A stretch of 64,000 nt of DNA from the NCBI GenBank assembly GCA_025359215.1, contig JANYHE010000115.1, positions 81,513 to 145,512 on the forward strand, written 5' to 3'. Shown in pieces: positions 35,907 to 44,689 of the stretch (positions are counted from its first letter, which is position 1; the number at the start of each line of letters is the position of its first letter). Position numbers and translations under genes: made by a program. This stretch comes from Hyphomicrobiales bacterium. Lineage in GTDB: Bacteria; Pseudomonadota; Alphaproteobacteria; Rhizobiales; Aestuariivirgaceae. The notes beneath the pieces are model-generated. The model saw only the letters and a list, made by a program, of their open reading frames with translations. It searched no databases and had not been told where the DNA came from.

Positions 35907-36499
35907 TCTTCATCCACCACATGCCGGAGGCCTGCCCGGAAATAATCATACCCTGTATAGAGCGTGAGTGCAGCCGCCACCCACAAAAACAAAATGCCCA
36001 CTTGGGTTGTGTGCGGAATAAATCTATCGCCCGTTGGCCCGGCAATTAAAAATCCAATCGCCAGAAGCTGCGCCGTAGTTTTCCACTTTGCAATTTGCGT
36101 AACCGGAACTGAAACCCGAAGTTCGCCTAAAAATTCGCGCAAGCCTGAAACTAGAACCTCACGCGCCAGAATAATAATCGCCGCCCAAATATGGCCACCA
36201 TCCAAAACCCCATCAGCCGCCAACACCAACAAGATAACTGAAACCAAAACCTTATCGGCAATGGGGTCCAGCATGCGGCCCAAAGCCGATTGCTGCTGCC
36301 ATTTGCGCGCTAAATAGCCATCCAGAAAATCGGTAATCGCCGCAATAATGTAAATACCCAGTGCAACCCACCGCGCAGGATCACCGCCCCACAGCAGAAG
36401 ACAAGCCACCACAGGCACCGCAACAATGCGACCATAGGTCAAAATATTTGGCACATTCCAAACTTTTGATCGTGGTGCCATTTGGGCCGAATTGGTCAT
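35903..36499 (-). CDS. pgsA: CDP-diacylglycerol-glycerol-3-phosphate phosphatidyltransferase
   Basis: First step of phosphatidylglycerol synthesis. 198 residues with about five helices and the CDP-alcohol transferase motif DGYLARKWQQQSALG followed by RMLDPIADK (D-G-x2-A-R-x8-G-x3-D-x3-D). Coupled to uvrC (TGATG) and moaD. Phosphatidylglycerol is also the acyl donor for Lgt. Confidence 0.93.
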   Translation of the reverse strand: MTNSAQMAPRSKVWNVPNILTYGRIVAVPVVACLLLWGGDPARWVALGIYIIAAITDFLDGYLARKWQQQSALGRMLDPIADKVLVSVILLVLAADGVLDGGHIWAAIIILAREVLVSGLREFLGELRVSVPVTQIAKWKTTAQLLAIGFLIAGPTGDRFIPHTTQVGILFLWVAAALTLYTGYDYFRAGLRHVVDEE

Positions 36500-38370
36500 C
36501 AGGTCTCCGGGTGGAAATGGTCATATATAATTTGTGCCAGCGCCGAATTCACCCCGTCAACCGCCGCCAAATCAGCCACATTGGCCTTGGAGATAGCTTT
36601 CGCCGATCCAAAGCTTTGGAGCAAGGCTTTCTTGCGTTTGGCACCTATGCCAGAAATTTCATCCAATGGATTAAGGCCAATGGCCTTTGACCGCTTGGCC
36701 CTATGAGTGCCAATGGCAAAGCGATGCGCTTCATCGCGCAGGCGCTGAATGTAATAAAGTACAGGATCACGCGCTTCGAGCATGAAACTTGGCTTGCCGC
36801 TCGTGTGAAAATGCTCGCGGCCAGCGTCTCTGTCTGGCCCCTTGGCCACCCCCACCACGGGTAAATCATGCAAGCCCAAATCCGCCAACACCGCCTGCAC
36901 CGCCGATAGCTGACCCTGCCCGCCGTCGATCAACAACAAATCTGGCCAGTTGAGCGACTCGTCATCATCCTGTTCATCGCCATGTTCTTTGATCAGGCGG
37001 GTGAAGCGCCGCGTGAGCATTTCATGCATCATCGCAAAATCATCACCGGCTTGATAGGTTTCAGCCTTGATATTGAACTTGCGATATTGCGCTTTCATGA
37101 AGCCATCTGGCCCCGCCACAATCATGCCACCCACGGCGTGCGCGCCTTGAATGTGGCTGTTATCGTAAACTTCAATACGACGCGGGCTCGAGGCCAAGCC
37201 AAACACTTTCGCCACACCTTCAAGCAATTTGCCTTGTGACGATGATTCCGCCATGCGCCGCCCATTGGCTTCCCGCGCATTGGTCACCGCATGTTCCACA
37301 AGAGACTTCTTCTCACCCCGTTGCGGCACCAAAATTTCGATCTTTTTGCCGGCATGAGCCGTGAAGGCTTCTTCCAACAAATTCCGCTCTTCAAAATCTT
37401 GGCTGATGATGATCTGCGATGGGATGGGCTTGTCATCATAGAACTGGCTGAGGAACGAGGATAGCACTTCGGCCTCTTCCATAGTCTTATCAGTCTTTGG
37501 AAAATAAGCCCGCGTGCCCCAGTTCTGGCCCGAGCGAATGAAGAACACCTGAATGCAAAACTGCCCACCCTCCAGCGCCATGCCAAACACATCGGCCTCA
37601 TCCACCGTTTGCGGGTTGATGCCTTGCGTCTGCGTGACAAAACTCATGGCTTGAATCCGGTCCCGAAACCGCGCCGCATTTTCAAATTCCAATGCGTCAG
37701 CCGCCTGTTCCATCTTCGCGGCCAACTCTGCTTTTACAGCGGTTGATTTGCTGGTGAGAAAATCTTCGGCCTCCTGCACCAGTTCAGAATAATCCTCCGG
37801 CGTGATGTAACCCACACACGGCGCAGAGCAGCGCTTGATCTGATACAGCAAACACGGCCGCGACCGATTGGCATAAACCGAGTCCGTGCAGGTGCGCAGC
37901 AGAAACGCTTTCTGCATGGTGTTGATGGCATTGTTCACAGCGCCAGCCGATGCAAACGGCCCATAATAATTGCCCTTGCGATTGCGCGCCCCACGATGCT
38001 TCGCCAGCTGCGCCACCGCATGATCTTTCGCAATCAAGATATAGGGAAACGATTTATCATCCCGAAGTAACACATTAAACTTAGGCCGTAACTTCTTGAT
38101 AAGATTCGCTTCTAACAGCAGCGCATCAGCCTCAGATTCCGTCACCACAAATTCCATATTGCAGGTGAGTGAGATCATCAAAGCAATGCGATTATTATGG
38201 CCCTGCCCCAAAGCATAATTCGAAACGCGGTTCTTCAGGTTCTTAGCCTTGCCCACATAAATGGCATCCCCCTTGGCATCAAACATCCGGTAAACGCCCG
38301 GCTTAGAAGGAAGCCGCGTGACGAAATCGCGAATGAGCTCGGTGCCAGTGAGGGGTGGTGAATCGGTCAT
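36499..38370 (-). CDS. uvrC: Excinuclease ABC subunit C
   Basis: Makes the dual incisions in nucleotide excision repair. 623 residues from the ATG at 38370; a GTG at 38388 is in frame. GIY-YIG N-terminal nuclease ([12 protein letters not shown] then [13 protein letters not shown]), Cys-rich UVR region with [16 protein letters not shown], UvrB-binding segment, the RNase H-like C-terminal part ([27 protein letters not shown]) and a terminal helix-hairpin-helix. Confidence 0.95.
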   Translation of the reverse strand: MTDSPPLTGTELIRDFVTRLPSKPGVYRMFDAKGDAIYVGKAKNLKNRVSNYALGQGHNNRIALMISLTCNMEFVVTESEADALLLEANLIKKLRPKFNVLLRDDKSFPYILIAKDHAVAQLAKHRGARNRKGNYYGPFASAGAVNNAINTMQKAFLLRTCTDSVYANRSRPCLLYQIKRCSAPCVGYITPEDYSELVQEAEDFLTSKSTAVKAELAAKMEQAADALEFENAARFRDRIQAMSFVTQTQGINPQTVDEADVFGMALEGGQFCIQVFFIRSGQNWGTRAYFPKTDKTMEEAEVLSSFLSQFYDDKPIPSQIIISQDFEERNLLEEAFTAHAGKKIEILVPQRGEKKSLVEHAVTNAREANGRRMAESSSQGKLLEGVAKVFGLASSPRRIEVYDNSHIQGAHAVGGMIVAGPDGFMKAQYRKFNIKAETYQAGDDFAMMHEMLTRRFTRLIKEHGDEQDDDESLNWPDLLLIDGGQGQLSAVQAVLADLGLHDLPVVGVAKGPDRDAGREHFHTSGKPSFMLEARDPVLYYIQRLRDEAHRFAIGTHRAKRSKAIGLNPLDEISGIGAKRKKALLQSFGSAKAISKANVADLAAVDGVNSALAQIIYDHFHPET

Positions 38371-38415
38371 GAGGAGGTTGTAGCGCACTCATTGTTAGAA
38401 AGAAAATTCCAACAC

Positions 38416-38545
38416 TTCCCCCTCCCCCTTGTGGGGAGGGCCGGGGTGGGGGTCGTTCCGGTGTCTGAATATAGAAAAGAATTCGTCTTAAAAATTAAAC
38501 GTCTGAGCGACCCCCACCCTAACCCTCCCCACAAGGGGGAGGGAA
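38416..38545. repeat. Long palindromic intergenic repeat (MITE-like)
   Basis: Left arm 38416-38454 and right arm 38508-38545 are near-perfect reverse complements, about 38 bases with few mismatches, rich in C/G runs (CCCTCCCCCTTGTGGGGAGGG type). They enclose a 53-base AT-rich loop. It fits the short intergenic palindromes spread through alphaproteobacterial genomes. No open reading frame. It lies 45 bp upstream of the uvrC start. Confidence 0.75.
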
Positions 38546-38565
38546 ATACCGTGTTAAAGGCAACA

Positions 38566-38979
38566 TCAATCTGTCCAAGGATTATGGACTACCAGATTGG
38601 GCAACACAAAATCGTCAACATTGCGCGTTGCCAACTCACCGTGATGACGCAAAGCAATGGCAGCAATCATACCGTCAGCTGTTGAGAGAATACGGCCTTG
38701 TCTGCGTGAATGGCCCATCAGCACTCCATAATGCAAAGCGCTTTCTTGATCAAAACTATAAAGCCGTCCAGCATAACGCCGCTGCAATTCGGAGGGGAAC
38801 CCTTCCAACCTGCGAGCCCGCTCATCAGGGCGAATTTTTTCAATTCCATATATTATTTCGGCCAAAACAATTGTGGAAAGTGCAAGCGCAGTGTCGTGTT
38901 TAACCAGCCACTCAATCACTTTTCTATCTGGTGCTGCACGAACAAGTTCCGACACCACATTCGTGTCAAGAAAAATCAA
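38566..38979 (-). CDS. vapC: PIN-domain toxin (VapC-type)
   Basis: 137-residue ribonuclease toxin of a type II system. The PIN acidic residues are in place: Asp in FLDTNVVSEL (about 5), Glu in LAEIIYGIEK (about 42), and the terminal Asp pair in STADGMIAAIA and TRNVDDF. Its start overlaps the antitoxin stop (ATGA). Flanked by palindromic repeats. Confidence 0.88.
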   Translation of the reverse strand: MIFLDTNVVSELVRAAPDRKVIEWLVKHDTALALSTIVLAEIIYGIEKIRPDERARRLEGFPSELQRRYAGRLYSFDQESALHYGVLMGHSRRQGRILSTADGMIAAIALRHHGELATRNVDDFVLPNLVVHNPWTD

Positions 38980-39224
38980 AGATCAATCCCTGAATTTGGT
39001 TTGCGGTCCTCGCGGATCAACGCATCCAAATCCAAATCTGTGCCATAGTCCCGCGAAAGCCGCGCATAAAAATCAAGTGCAGCCTCGCGCTGCGGTTCTT
39101 CATGGGCATAAAGCTCCAACGCCCGCTCCACCACCTGAGCAACAGTCCGCCGCTCCTTCTTGGCCAGCAAATGCGCAAGCTTGAGAGCTTTAGAGGATCG
39201 GACGGAAAGTTGTGGTTCAGGCAT
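38976..39224 (-). CDS. vapB: Antitoxin for the VapC-type toxin
   Basis: 82 residues from the ATG at 39224, which has GGAGA six bases before it. The N-terminal half reads as a ribbon-helix-helix DNA-binding domain (MPEPQLSVRSSKALKLAHLL onward, with RRTVAQVVERALELYA), and an acidic flexible end (LDLDALIREDRK) would bind the toxin. The exact antitoxin family is not certain. Confidence 0.75.
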   Translation of the reverse strand: MPEPQLSVRSSKALKLAHLLAKKERRTVAQVVERALELYAHEEPQREAALDFYARLSRDYGTDLDLDALIREDRKPNSGIDL

Positions 39225-39260
39225 AGGGTCTCCGTTGAATAACTTATGACTCATTGCCGT

Positions 39261-39330
39261 CAGCCCTTCGAGGCCCACTGCGGGGGCACCTCAGGGTGAG
39301 GGAGAAAACAAATCCCTCATGCTGAGGCGC
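39261..39330. repeat. REP-like intergenic palindrome
   Basis: CCTCAGGGTGAGGG (39289-39302) and CCCTCATGCTGAGG (39314-39327) form an imperfect hairpin, with further GC-rich flanks (CCTTCGAGGCCCACTGC before, GCTCGGAGCGAAGC after). Resembles a dispersed repetitive element. With the repeat at 38416 it brackets the toxin-antitoxin pair. Confidence 0.6.
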
Positions 39331-39492
39331 TCGGAGCGAAGCATTGCCACGAGCGAATTTAAAGAAACGCTAGCACAGATGGCAGTTAATGGCAAGTGAT
39401 GGCGGATTCATTTTGATACGTGAATTAAACAATAGAAATCTGGGCCAGCAAGCAACTAGGCGATTGTTCAGTAAAATAAAAGAAAAGCGAAT

Positions 39493-39675
39493 TCAAAAAA
39501 TATGACGCCAATACACCAAAAAAAACGCCAAGACATAAATGCAAAGAAGCAGAACTACAAAGTTCCGATGGCGTTGCTGTTCGGTCCTGTTGTTTAGGAT
39601 TACAGCCATAAATCCAATTCCACAAGGAAATAGCCAAAAAGCAGCTCCCATTAGCCAATACAATAGTGTTAGCAA
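39493..39675 (-). CDS. Possible small two-helix membrane protein
   Basis: 60 residues from a TTG: helix 1 (about 4-27), a charged loop NNRTEQQRHRN, helix 2 (about 39-56). The pattern looks like a real membrane protein. A longer frame in another phase (39425-39724, starting at a GTG overlapping folB) is the alternative; its hydrophobic part is less regular. Neither has a recognised family. If both are false, 39225-39720 holds only the repeat. Confidence 0.35.
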   Translation of the reverse strand: MLTLLYWLMGAAFWLFPCGIGFMAVILNNRTEQQRHRNFVVLLLCIYVLAFFLVYWRHIF

Positions 39676-39720
39676 AACCTAATTTCCCCTCTATTAAAAC
39701 GAACGCAAATTCGCGCACCT

Positions 39721-40113
39721 TCACCTTCCCCGCTCAATCTCCACACCCACACTTCTGGCATTGGGTATAATATCAGGCTTCTCAATCCGCACCCGTGCCG
39801 CCAACACACGCTTATCGCGCAAACACGCCTCAGCAAACTTCTCCGCCAAAGTCTCCACCAAATTCACATGGCCCGCCGCAACAATCGCTTCGATTTTTCT
39901 GACCACAATTTCGTAAGACACCACGTGGTCAATATCATCGCTCATCGGGCCCTGCGCTTCTTGCACCGAGAGATCGACATTCACCACAATGCGCTGCGGC
40001 TTTACTTTCTCATGATCATAAATGCCAATCAGCGCCATCAAATCTAAATCGCGCACAAACACGTGGCGCACGCGGGCTCCGGCGCTGGCGACGTGGTGGG
40101 TTATTTTGCTCAT
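39721..40113 (-). CDS. folB: Dihydroneopterin aldolase
   Basis: Folate pathway: dihydroneopterin to 6-hydroxymethyl-dihydropterin. 130 residues: RVRHVFVRDLDLMALIGIYDHE, then DHVVSYEIVVRKIEAI, LVETLAEKFAEACL, and RIEKPDIIPNARSVGVEI, the family core. Its ATG overlaps the stop of the SDR gene (ATGA). Confidence 0.92.
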   Translation of the reverse strand: MSKITHHVASAGARVRHVFVRDLDLMALIGIYDHEKVKPQRIVVNVDLSVQEAQGPMSDDIDHVVSYEIVVRKIEAIVAAGHVNLVETLAEKFAEACLRDKRVLAARVRIEKPDIIPNARSVGVEIERGR

Positions 40114-40862
40114 TCATTCACCTCAACAACATCGGCAGTTTGCCACACCAGATGCTGCCCACCATCTAAAGCAATCATCTGCCCCGTGAGGGCTGGCTGA
40201 GACATAATGAATTTCGCGGCTTGCGATATCTCAGTGGGCGACGTGCCGATGCCCAGCAACGTCAAACTCTCTTGCTTGGCAAATTCCGCTGCATCCATGC
40301 GCGCTGATGGCAAGGCCGGCCCCGGCCCAATGGCATTCACGCGAATGTGTGGAGCCAACGCTTGTGCCAAAGTGCGCGTGGCCGTCCACAGGCCAGATTT
40401 TGACATGGTGTAGGAAAAGAAGCGCGGGTTCAGCTTCCACACGCGCTGATCGATAATATTGATTATGCAGCCATTTGCTCCTTTGGGGAGTTGCTTGGCA
40501 AATTCTTGCGCCAACATTATGGGCGCTCGGAGATTTATATTTTGGTGCCTCTCCCAACTGGTGAGCGTAATATCACCCACGCCATCACTTTCAAAAATTG
40601 AGGCGTTGTTGATCAGCGCCGTGAGCGGACCGATTCCCGCCACTGACTGGGCAATCAGACGTGAGGCAATATCCGCATCGGCCAAATCACCCTGCACCAC
40701 ACATGTTTTTCGGCCCATGGCGCAGATGAGTGCTGCCACTTCTTCGCCTTCAGTCTTGGAATGATTGCAATGCACCGCCACATCCCAGCCATCGGCGGCC
40801 AAATCCAATGCCATCTGGCGGCCAATGCGCTTTGCGGCACCTGTGATGAGAACAGATTTCAT
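40110..40862 (-). CDS. Short-chain dehydrogenase, FolM/pteridine-reductase-like
   Basis: 250 residues from the ATG at 40862. It has the TGAAKRIG dinucleotide loop (pteridine reductases carry TGxxxRxG), NNAS, and the YTMSK catalytic pair (Tyr and Lys). These features, and the coupling to folB, suggest a FolM-like dihydropteridine/dihydrofolate reductase. Cofactor preference and substrate remain inference. Confidence 0.75.
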   Translation of the reverse strand: MKSVLITGAAKRIGRQMALDLAADGWDVAVHCNHSKTEGEEVAALICAMGRKTCVVQGDLADADIASRLIAQSVAGIGPLTALINNASIFESDGVGDITLTSWERHQNINLRAPIMLAQEFAKQLPKGANGCIINIIDQRVWKLNPRFFSYTMSKSGLWTATRTLAQALAPHIRVNAIGPGPALPSARMDAAEFAKQESLTLLGIGTSPTEISQAAKFIMSQPALTGQMIALDGGQHLVWQTADVVEVNE

Positions 40863-41242
40863 TATTCGTCCTTTGGCATCATAATAACATAATGCTTCTT
40901 CACTTTGCGCACTGTCTGCCATGTGCCTTTAAAGCCTGACGGAATGATAAACGCATCGCCGCGCTTCAAGCGCCATTTCTTGCCATCTTCGGTGCGCGTT
41001 AAAACCGCCTCGCCTTGAATGAAATGGCAAAATTCCCATTCCAAATATTCAACCATCACCGTGCCCGGTGTCGATTCCCAAATGCCACAATGCAAACGGC
41101 CATCTTCACCAGAAAAATGGTTCCAAGTATTGGTTTTATAGGAACCCTTGAGCAGTTTGGATTTATCAGGCTTGCCTGCGTCTTTCTTCGGCGCGCCTTT
41201 GCCCGTGGTTTTCATCACAATGATGTCGGTTTCATTTTCCAT
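40862..41242 (-). CDS. Cupin-domain protein
   Basis: 126 residues from the ATG at 41242. A small cupin_3-type barrel: GIWESTPGTVMVEYLEWEFCHFIQGEAVL and RGDAFIIPSGFKGTW, with an N-terminal Lys/Gly-rich stretch. Function unknown; such proteins are often annotated as (S)-ureidoglycine-type or metal-binding cupins. It overlaps the cca gene by 11 bp and the SDR start by one base, so it is inside the operon. Confidence 0.75.
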   Translation of the reverse strand: MENETDIIVMKTTGKGAPKKDAGKPDKSKLLKGSYKTNTWNHFSGEDGRLHCGIWESTPGTVMVEYLEWEFCHFIQGEAVLTRTEDGKKWRLKRGDAFIIPSGFKGTWQTVRKVKKHYVIMMPKDE

Positions 41243-42434
41243 CTTCAATCCTTTTCAATAGTTCATCGCGGCTTGGCTTGAAATCTGAAGCCACCCACCA
41301 ATCTTCAAGTTCACCAAGTGCAGCACCCATGCCGGGGCCTGATGGAAAACTCATCGCAAGCAAATCTTTCCCCGTCACCGGAAATTTGGGCACAGGCCAT
41401 AAATTTGGCAAATCCAAAAGGGCCTTCCATTTAGCATCATCTAATTTAGCACGAGACTTGGCCCACGCCACTTGCACAGCATCGCACCATGTTTCAACTC
41501 CCAACTGATAAAGCAACACGCGCTGTTCGGCAGGTCTGAACTTCGGCGAAATATCCGGCGCAACATTTAAGCTTTCAATGCGAAAAGCTTCGTCGTTGGA
41601 AAGCCGTAATCGAGTCTGCATCTCCGCTGGCTTTTTTGCCAACACAGAAAGCCGCAACACAGCATCCGCGGGCAATCGCGCCAGCACGCGCCACTCCTCC
41701 GTGTACGGAAGAATAACTTTGAGAATGCCTGATGTCGCCATCACCTTAAGTGTTTCAACAGCGCGGGGCGCGATGATAAGCTTGATTAGCTCCTGACGAA
41801 TGCGTTCCGCAGAAATTTTCTTCAGCCCGGATTTGAGTTTGATTGATGCTGCCAATCCAACTGGACAGGGCGAGCCCTTTCCATACCAAGCATGAAATCG
41901 AAAAAATCGCAGAATGCGTAAATAATCCTCTTTGATGCGCGCTTCGGAGTTGCCAACAAACCTCACGCGCTTTCTCTGAATATCAAAATAACCCGTTGTA
42001 AAATCGTATATTTTACCCGCAGCATCGCAGTACATTGCATTCATCGTGAAGTCACGGCGCAGGGCATCAGCCTCCCAATTGTCCGTGAAGGCCACAATAG
42101 CGCGCCTGCCGTCCGTCTCCACATCAAGGCGCAAAGTGGTCACTTCAAAAGGCTGACCTTTGTTCACAACTGTAATGGTGCCATGATCAATTCCGGTGGG
42201 ATGAACACCAAAACCTGCGGCCTTGCACACACGCATTACATCATGCGGCAGCATCGTTGTGGCCAAATCAACATCGCTGATCGGCACACCTAACAGTGAA
42301 TTGCGCACTGCTCCACCCGCAACGCGCACTTCGCCACCAGCTTGGTTGATCACGCCCATCACCTCCTGCAAGCGCGGCTCGTTAAGCCATGCGGCATTAG
42401 AAAGTGATGGCAGAATTTTCGTAAAGTCGGTCAT
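41232..42434 (-). CDS. cca: CCA tRNA nucleotidyltransferase / poly(A) polymerase family
   Basis: Adds the 3' CCA end to tRNA. 400 residues: VRVAGGAVRNSLLG with the nucleotidyl GG motif, DVDLATT (catalytic DxD), RRDFTMNAMYCD, and the RNA-binding helices (RILRFFRFHAWYG). Could be a poly(A) polymerase I-like relative; I favour CCA addition. It shares 38 bp with the Nudix gene upstream. Confidence 0.9.
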   Translation of the reverse strand: MTDFTKILPSLSNAAWLNEPRLQEVMGVINQAGGEVRVAGGAVRNSLLGVPISDVDLATTMLPHDVMRVCKAAGFGVHPTGIDHGTITVVNKGQPFEVTTLRLDVETDGRRAIVAFTDNWEADALRRDFTMNAMYCDAAGKIYDFTTGYFDIQRKRVRFVGNSEARIKEDYLRILRFFRFHAWYGKGSPCPVGLAASIKLKSGLKKISAERIRQELIKLIIAPRAVETLKVMATSGILKVILPYTEEWRVLARLPADAVLRLSVLAKKPAEMQTRLRLSNDEAFRIESLNVAPDISPKFRPAEQRVLLYQLGVETWCDAVQVAWAKSRAKLDDAKWKALLDLPNLWPVPKFPVTGKDLLAMSFPSGPGMGAALGELEDWWVASDFKPSRDELLKRIEDGK

Positions 42435-43032
42435 GCAAGTTCTTTATCATGCCAGCGGTCGCCCCCCAAATATATCTCTCGCCATGCGGATAAACATAAA
42501 AGTGCCGTGTCATGCCTTTCCATTCACGTGATTGTGTTTGGCGGTTGGCGGGGTCCATCAGAAATGAAAGCGGCACTTCAAAAATATCATCCACCTCATC
42601 AGGCTGGGCCTGCAAAGAAAATCCCTCGCGCACCAAAGCCACCACGGGGGTTACCATATAATGCGTGATGGTGAGATAGCCTTCCAGAAAACCAATCGGT
42701 GAAACGAACGCGGCATCTAAACCAATTTCTTCTTGCGCCTCGCGCAGTGCCGCCTCAACAGCGGTTTCTCCATCATCCATGCGTCCACCCGGAAAAGCAA
42801 TTTGTCCGGCATGTTTTGAAAGATCAGCATGGCGCTGTGTGAGCAGCACGGTGGCACCTTTGGCCCGCATGATAATTGGCACCAGAACAGCGGCAGGTTT
42901 TGTAACCACCCCATCAGGGATCATCCGCGCGCGATCATTCATATCATCATCAGATCTGTTCCATCCCAGCGGTGGGTCAGCCAATAGCCCGGCCTTGGCG
43001 CGGGCCTGAAAATCTTCAATTGAAAAACTCAT
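42397..43032 (-). CDS. Nudix hydrolase, CoA pyrophosphatase type (NudL-like)
   Basis: 211 residues; the Nudix box GGRMDDGETAVEAALREAQEEIGL fits the GX5EX7REUXEEXGU pattern, preceded by the UPF0035-type LTQRHADLSKHAGQIAFPGG. These enzymes hydrolyse CoA or its derivatives to phosphopantetheine. Start ATG 43032 overlaps the DUF1285 stop (ATGA). Confidence 0.87.
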   Translation of the reverse strand: MSFSIEDFQARAKAGLLADPPLGWNRSDDDMNDRARMIPDGVVTKPAAVLVPIIMRAKGATVLLTQRHADLSKHAGQIAFPGGRMDDGETAVEAALREAQEEIGLDAAFVSPIGFLEGYLTITHYMVTPVVALVREGFSLQAQPDEVDDIFEVPLSFLMDPANRQTQSREWKGMTRHFYVYPHGERYIWGATAGMIKNLHDRLYENSAITF

Positions 43033-43595
43033 AGTTCAGCAGCTCGCTGCATGGGATAAAACACGCCCGACGACCAAACGCCAAACCATTCACCTTCATT
43101 CACACCCATTGCCACCAAATCATAAAACAACGCCCGCGAAACCAAGGCCTCTAAATTCGAACGCACCAAAACATATGGTTTCAAGCCACCCGTCCCCACT
43201 TCGTCGGCAACTCGCAGCGGGTGCTCTGGCCCTACACAAATTTCATCATCCACATTGGTTTCAAAGAAAATGCATTGCTCTTGCCCTGCGCCGTCGACCC
43301 GCATTCGAATGGCCACAAAGGGCGCATCATCCACGCGTATGCCGCATTTCTCCACAGGTGTGATGAGATAATATTTGCCGTCAGCATCATAACGAAGAAT
43401 TGATGCAAATAATTTCACCAGCGGCATGCGGCCAATGGGCGAATTCATATAATACCATAGGCCATCACCCGCGATGCGCATATCAATATCGCCACAAAAT
43501 GGCGGATTCCACAGGTGCACAGGCGGCAAGCCTTTGGCTTTTGCCACATCCTGTAATCCCCGCAGGGGGTTGCTCACATCACTCGCTGCCATCAT
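43029..43595 (-). CDS. DUF1285-domain protein
   Basis: 188 residues of the DUF1285 family: NPPFCGDIDMRIAGDGLWYYMNSPIGRMPLVKLFASIL and ITPVEKCGIRVDDAPF are its conserved segments. Function not known; it often precedes the Nudix and cca genes as here. First gene of the operon that runs through folB. It diverges from moxR. Confidence 0.85.
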   Translation of the reverse strand: MMAASDVSNPLRGLQDVAKAKGLPPVHLWNPPFCGDIDMRIAGDGLWYYMNSPIGRMPLVKLFASILRYDADGKYYLITPVEKCGIRVDDAPFVAIRMRVDGAGQEQCIFFETNVDDEICVGPEHPLRVADEVGTGGLKPYVLVRSNLEALVSRALFYDLVAMGVNEGEWFGVWSSGVFYPMQRAAEL

Positions 43596-43706
43596 GTTTC
43601 CAATCTATACACAGTTTTAAATGTGAGTCGCGTGACGAAGCGCCACTTTTGCGCCATTCTCAGGCGTGAATGTGGGCGAACAAACGAAAATTGAAAAGCA
43701 GAATAA

Positions 43707-44687
43707 ATGGCAAAGCAAATAGTGAATGAATTTGAAACCGTAAGCGCCAAACTTGGTGCAGCAAAAGCCGCCCTCAATGATGTTGTGTTCGGTCAAAATG
43801 ACGTGGTTGAACTAGCGATGATTGCCATTCTCGCTGGCGGTCATGCTTTAATTGTGGGTGCGCCCGGGCTTGCTAAAACCAAACTTGCCACAGCACTGGG
43901 CACAGTTCTGGGCCTCAATGAAAAGCGCGTGCAATTCACACCCGATTTAATGCCTGCTGATATTCTGGGCTCAGAAATTCTTGATGTAGATGACAAAGGC
44001 AAGCGCGCCTTTCGCTTTGTTCCAGGCCCCGTGTTTTGCCAATTGCTGATGGCCGATGAAATCAACCGCGCCAGCCCTCGCACCCAGTCAGCCTTGTTGC
44101 AAGCCATGCAAGAGCATCATGTAACTGTGGCAGGTGAGCGCCATGATTTGCCGGAGCCCTTCCATGTTTTGGCCACGCAAAACCCTATTGAGCAAGAAGG
44201 AACTTATCCCCTGCCCGAAGCCCAGCTCGATCGCTTTCTTGTGCAAGTCGATATTTCTTATCCGCCTCTCGATGCTGAACGCCGCATGTTATTTGCCACC
44301 ACAGGCAATGAAGAAGCTGCGCCCAAAGCTGTGCTCACCACAGCAGATCTTCTGGCGGCGCAGCACCTCACCCGCACGATCCCTGTTGGCGAACAGGTGA
44401 CTGATGCGATTTTGAAAGTGGTCCGTGCGGCCCGCCCCGGCCCAGATGCGGCAGCTTATATCAATGATGCAGTGGCCTGGGGGCCAAGCCCCCGCGCCAG
44501 CCAAGCGCTGATGCTTTGCGCCCGCGCGCGCGCACTTTTGCAAGACCGCTTGTCACCTTCCATTGAAGATGTGATTGCCCTGCTGGAACCAGTGTTCAAA
44601 CATCGCATGGCACTTAATTTTGCTGCGCGCGCTGAAGGCACAACTGTTAGCCAAATAATTGCACGCCTCGCGGAAACTCTGGCCTGA
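43707..44687 (+). CDS. MoxR-family AAA+ ATPase
   Basis: 326 residues: Walker A GAPGLAKTKLA (about 51-61), Walker B LMADEINRASPRTQSALL, sensor ATQNPIEQEGTYPLPEAQLDRF. MoxR ATPases act as chaperones with vWA-protein partners encoded next to them. The next genes code for DUF58, DUF4159 and GATase-like proteins, so this is the ATPase of that complex. Confidence 0.92.
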   Translation: MAKQIVNEFETVSAKLGAAKAALNDVVFGQNDVVELAMIAILAGGHALIVGAPGLAKTKLATALGTVLGLNEKRVQFTPDLMPADILGSEILDVDDKGKRAFRFVPGPVFCQLLMADEINRASPRTQSALLQAMQEHHVTVAGERHDLPEPFHVLATQNPIEQEGTYPLPEAQLDRFLVQVDISYPPLDAERRMLFATTGNEEAAPKAVLTTADLLAAQHLTRTIPVGEQVTDAILKVVRAARPGPDAAAYINDAVAWGPSPRASQALMLCARARALLQDRLSPSIEDVIALLEPVFKHRMALNFAARAEGTTVSQIIARLAETLA

Positions 44688-44689
44688 CG

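Noticed and set aside
38389-38565. Possible tRNA or small RNA gene in the repeat
   Set aside because: The hairpin is a simple palindrome with C/G runs; no cloverleaf or anticodon arm.
39425-39724. Minus-strand 99-residue frame starting at GTG next to folB
   Set aside because: Overlaps the more regular two-helix frame 39493-39675; kept only as the alternative reading.
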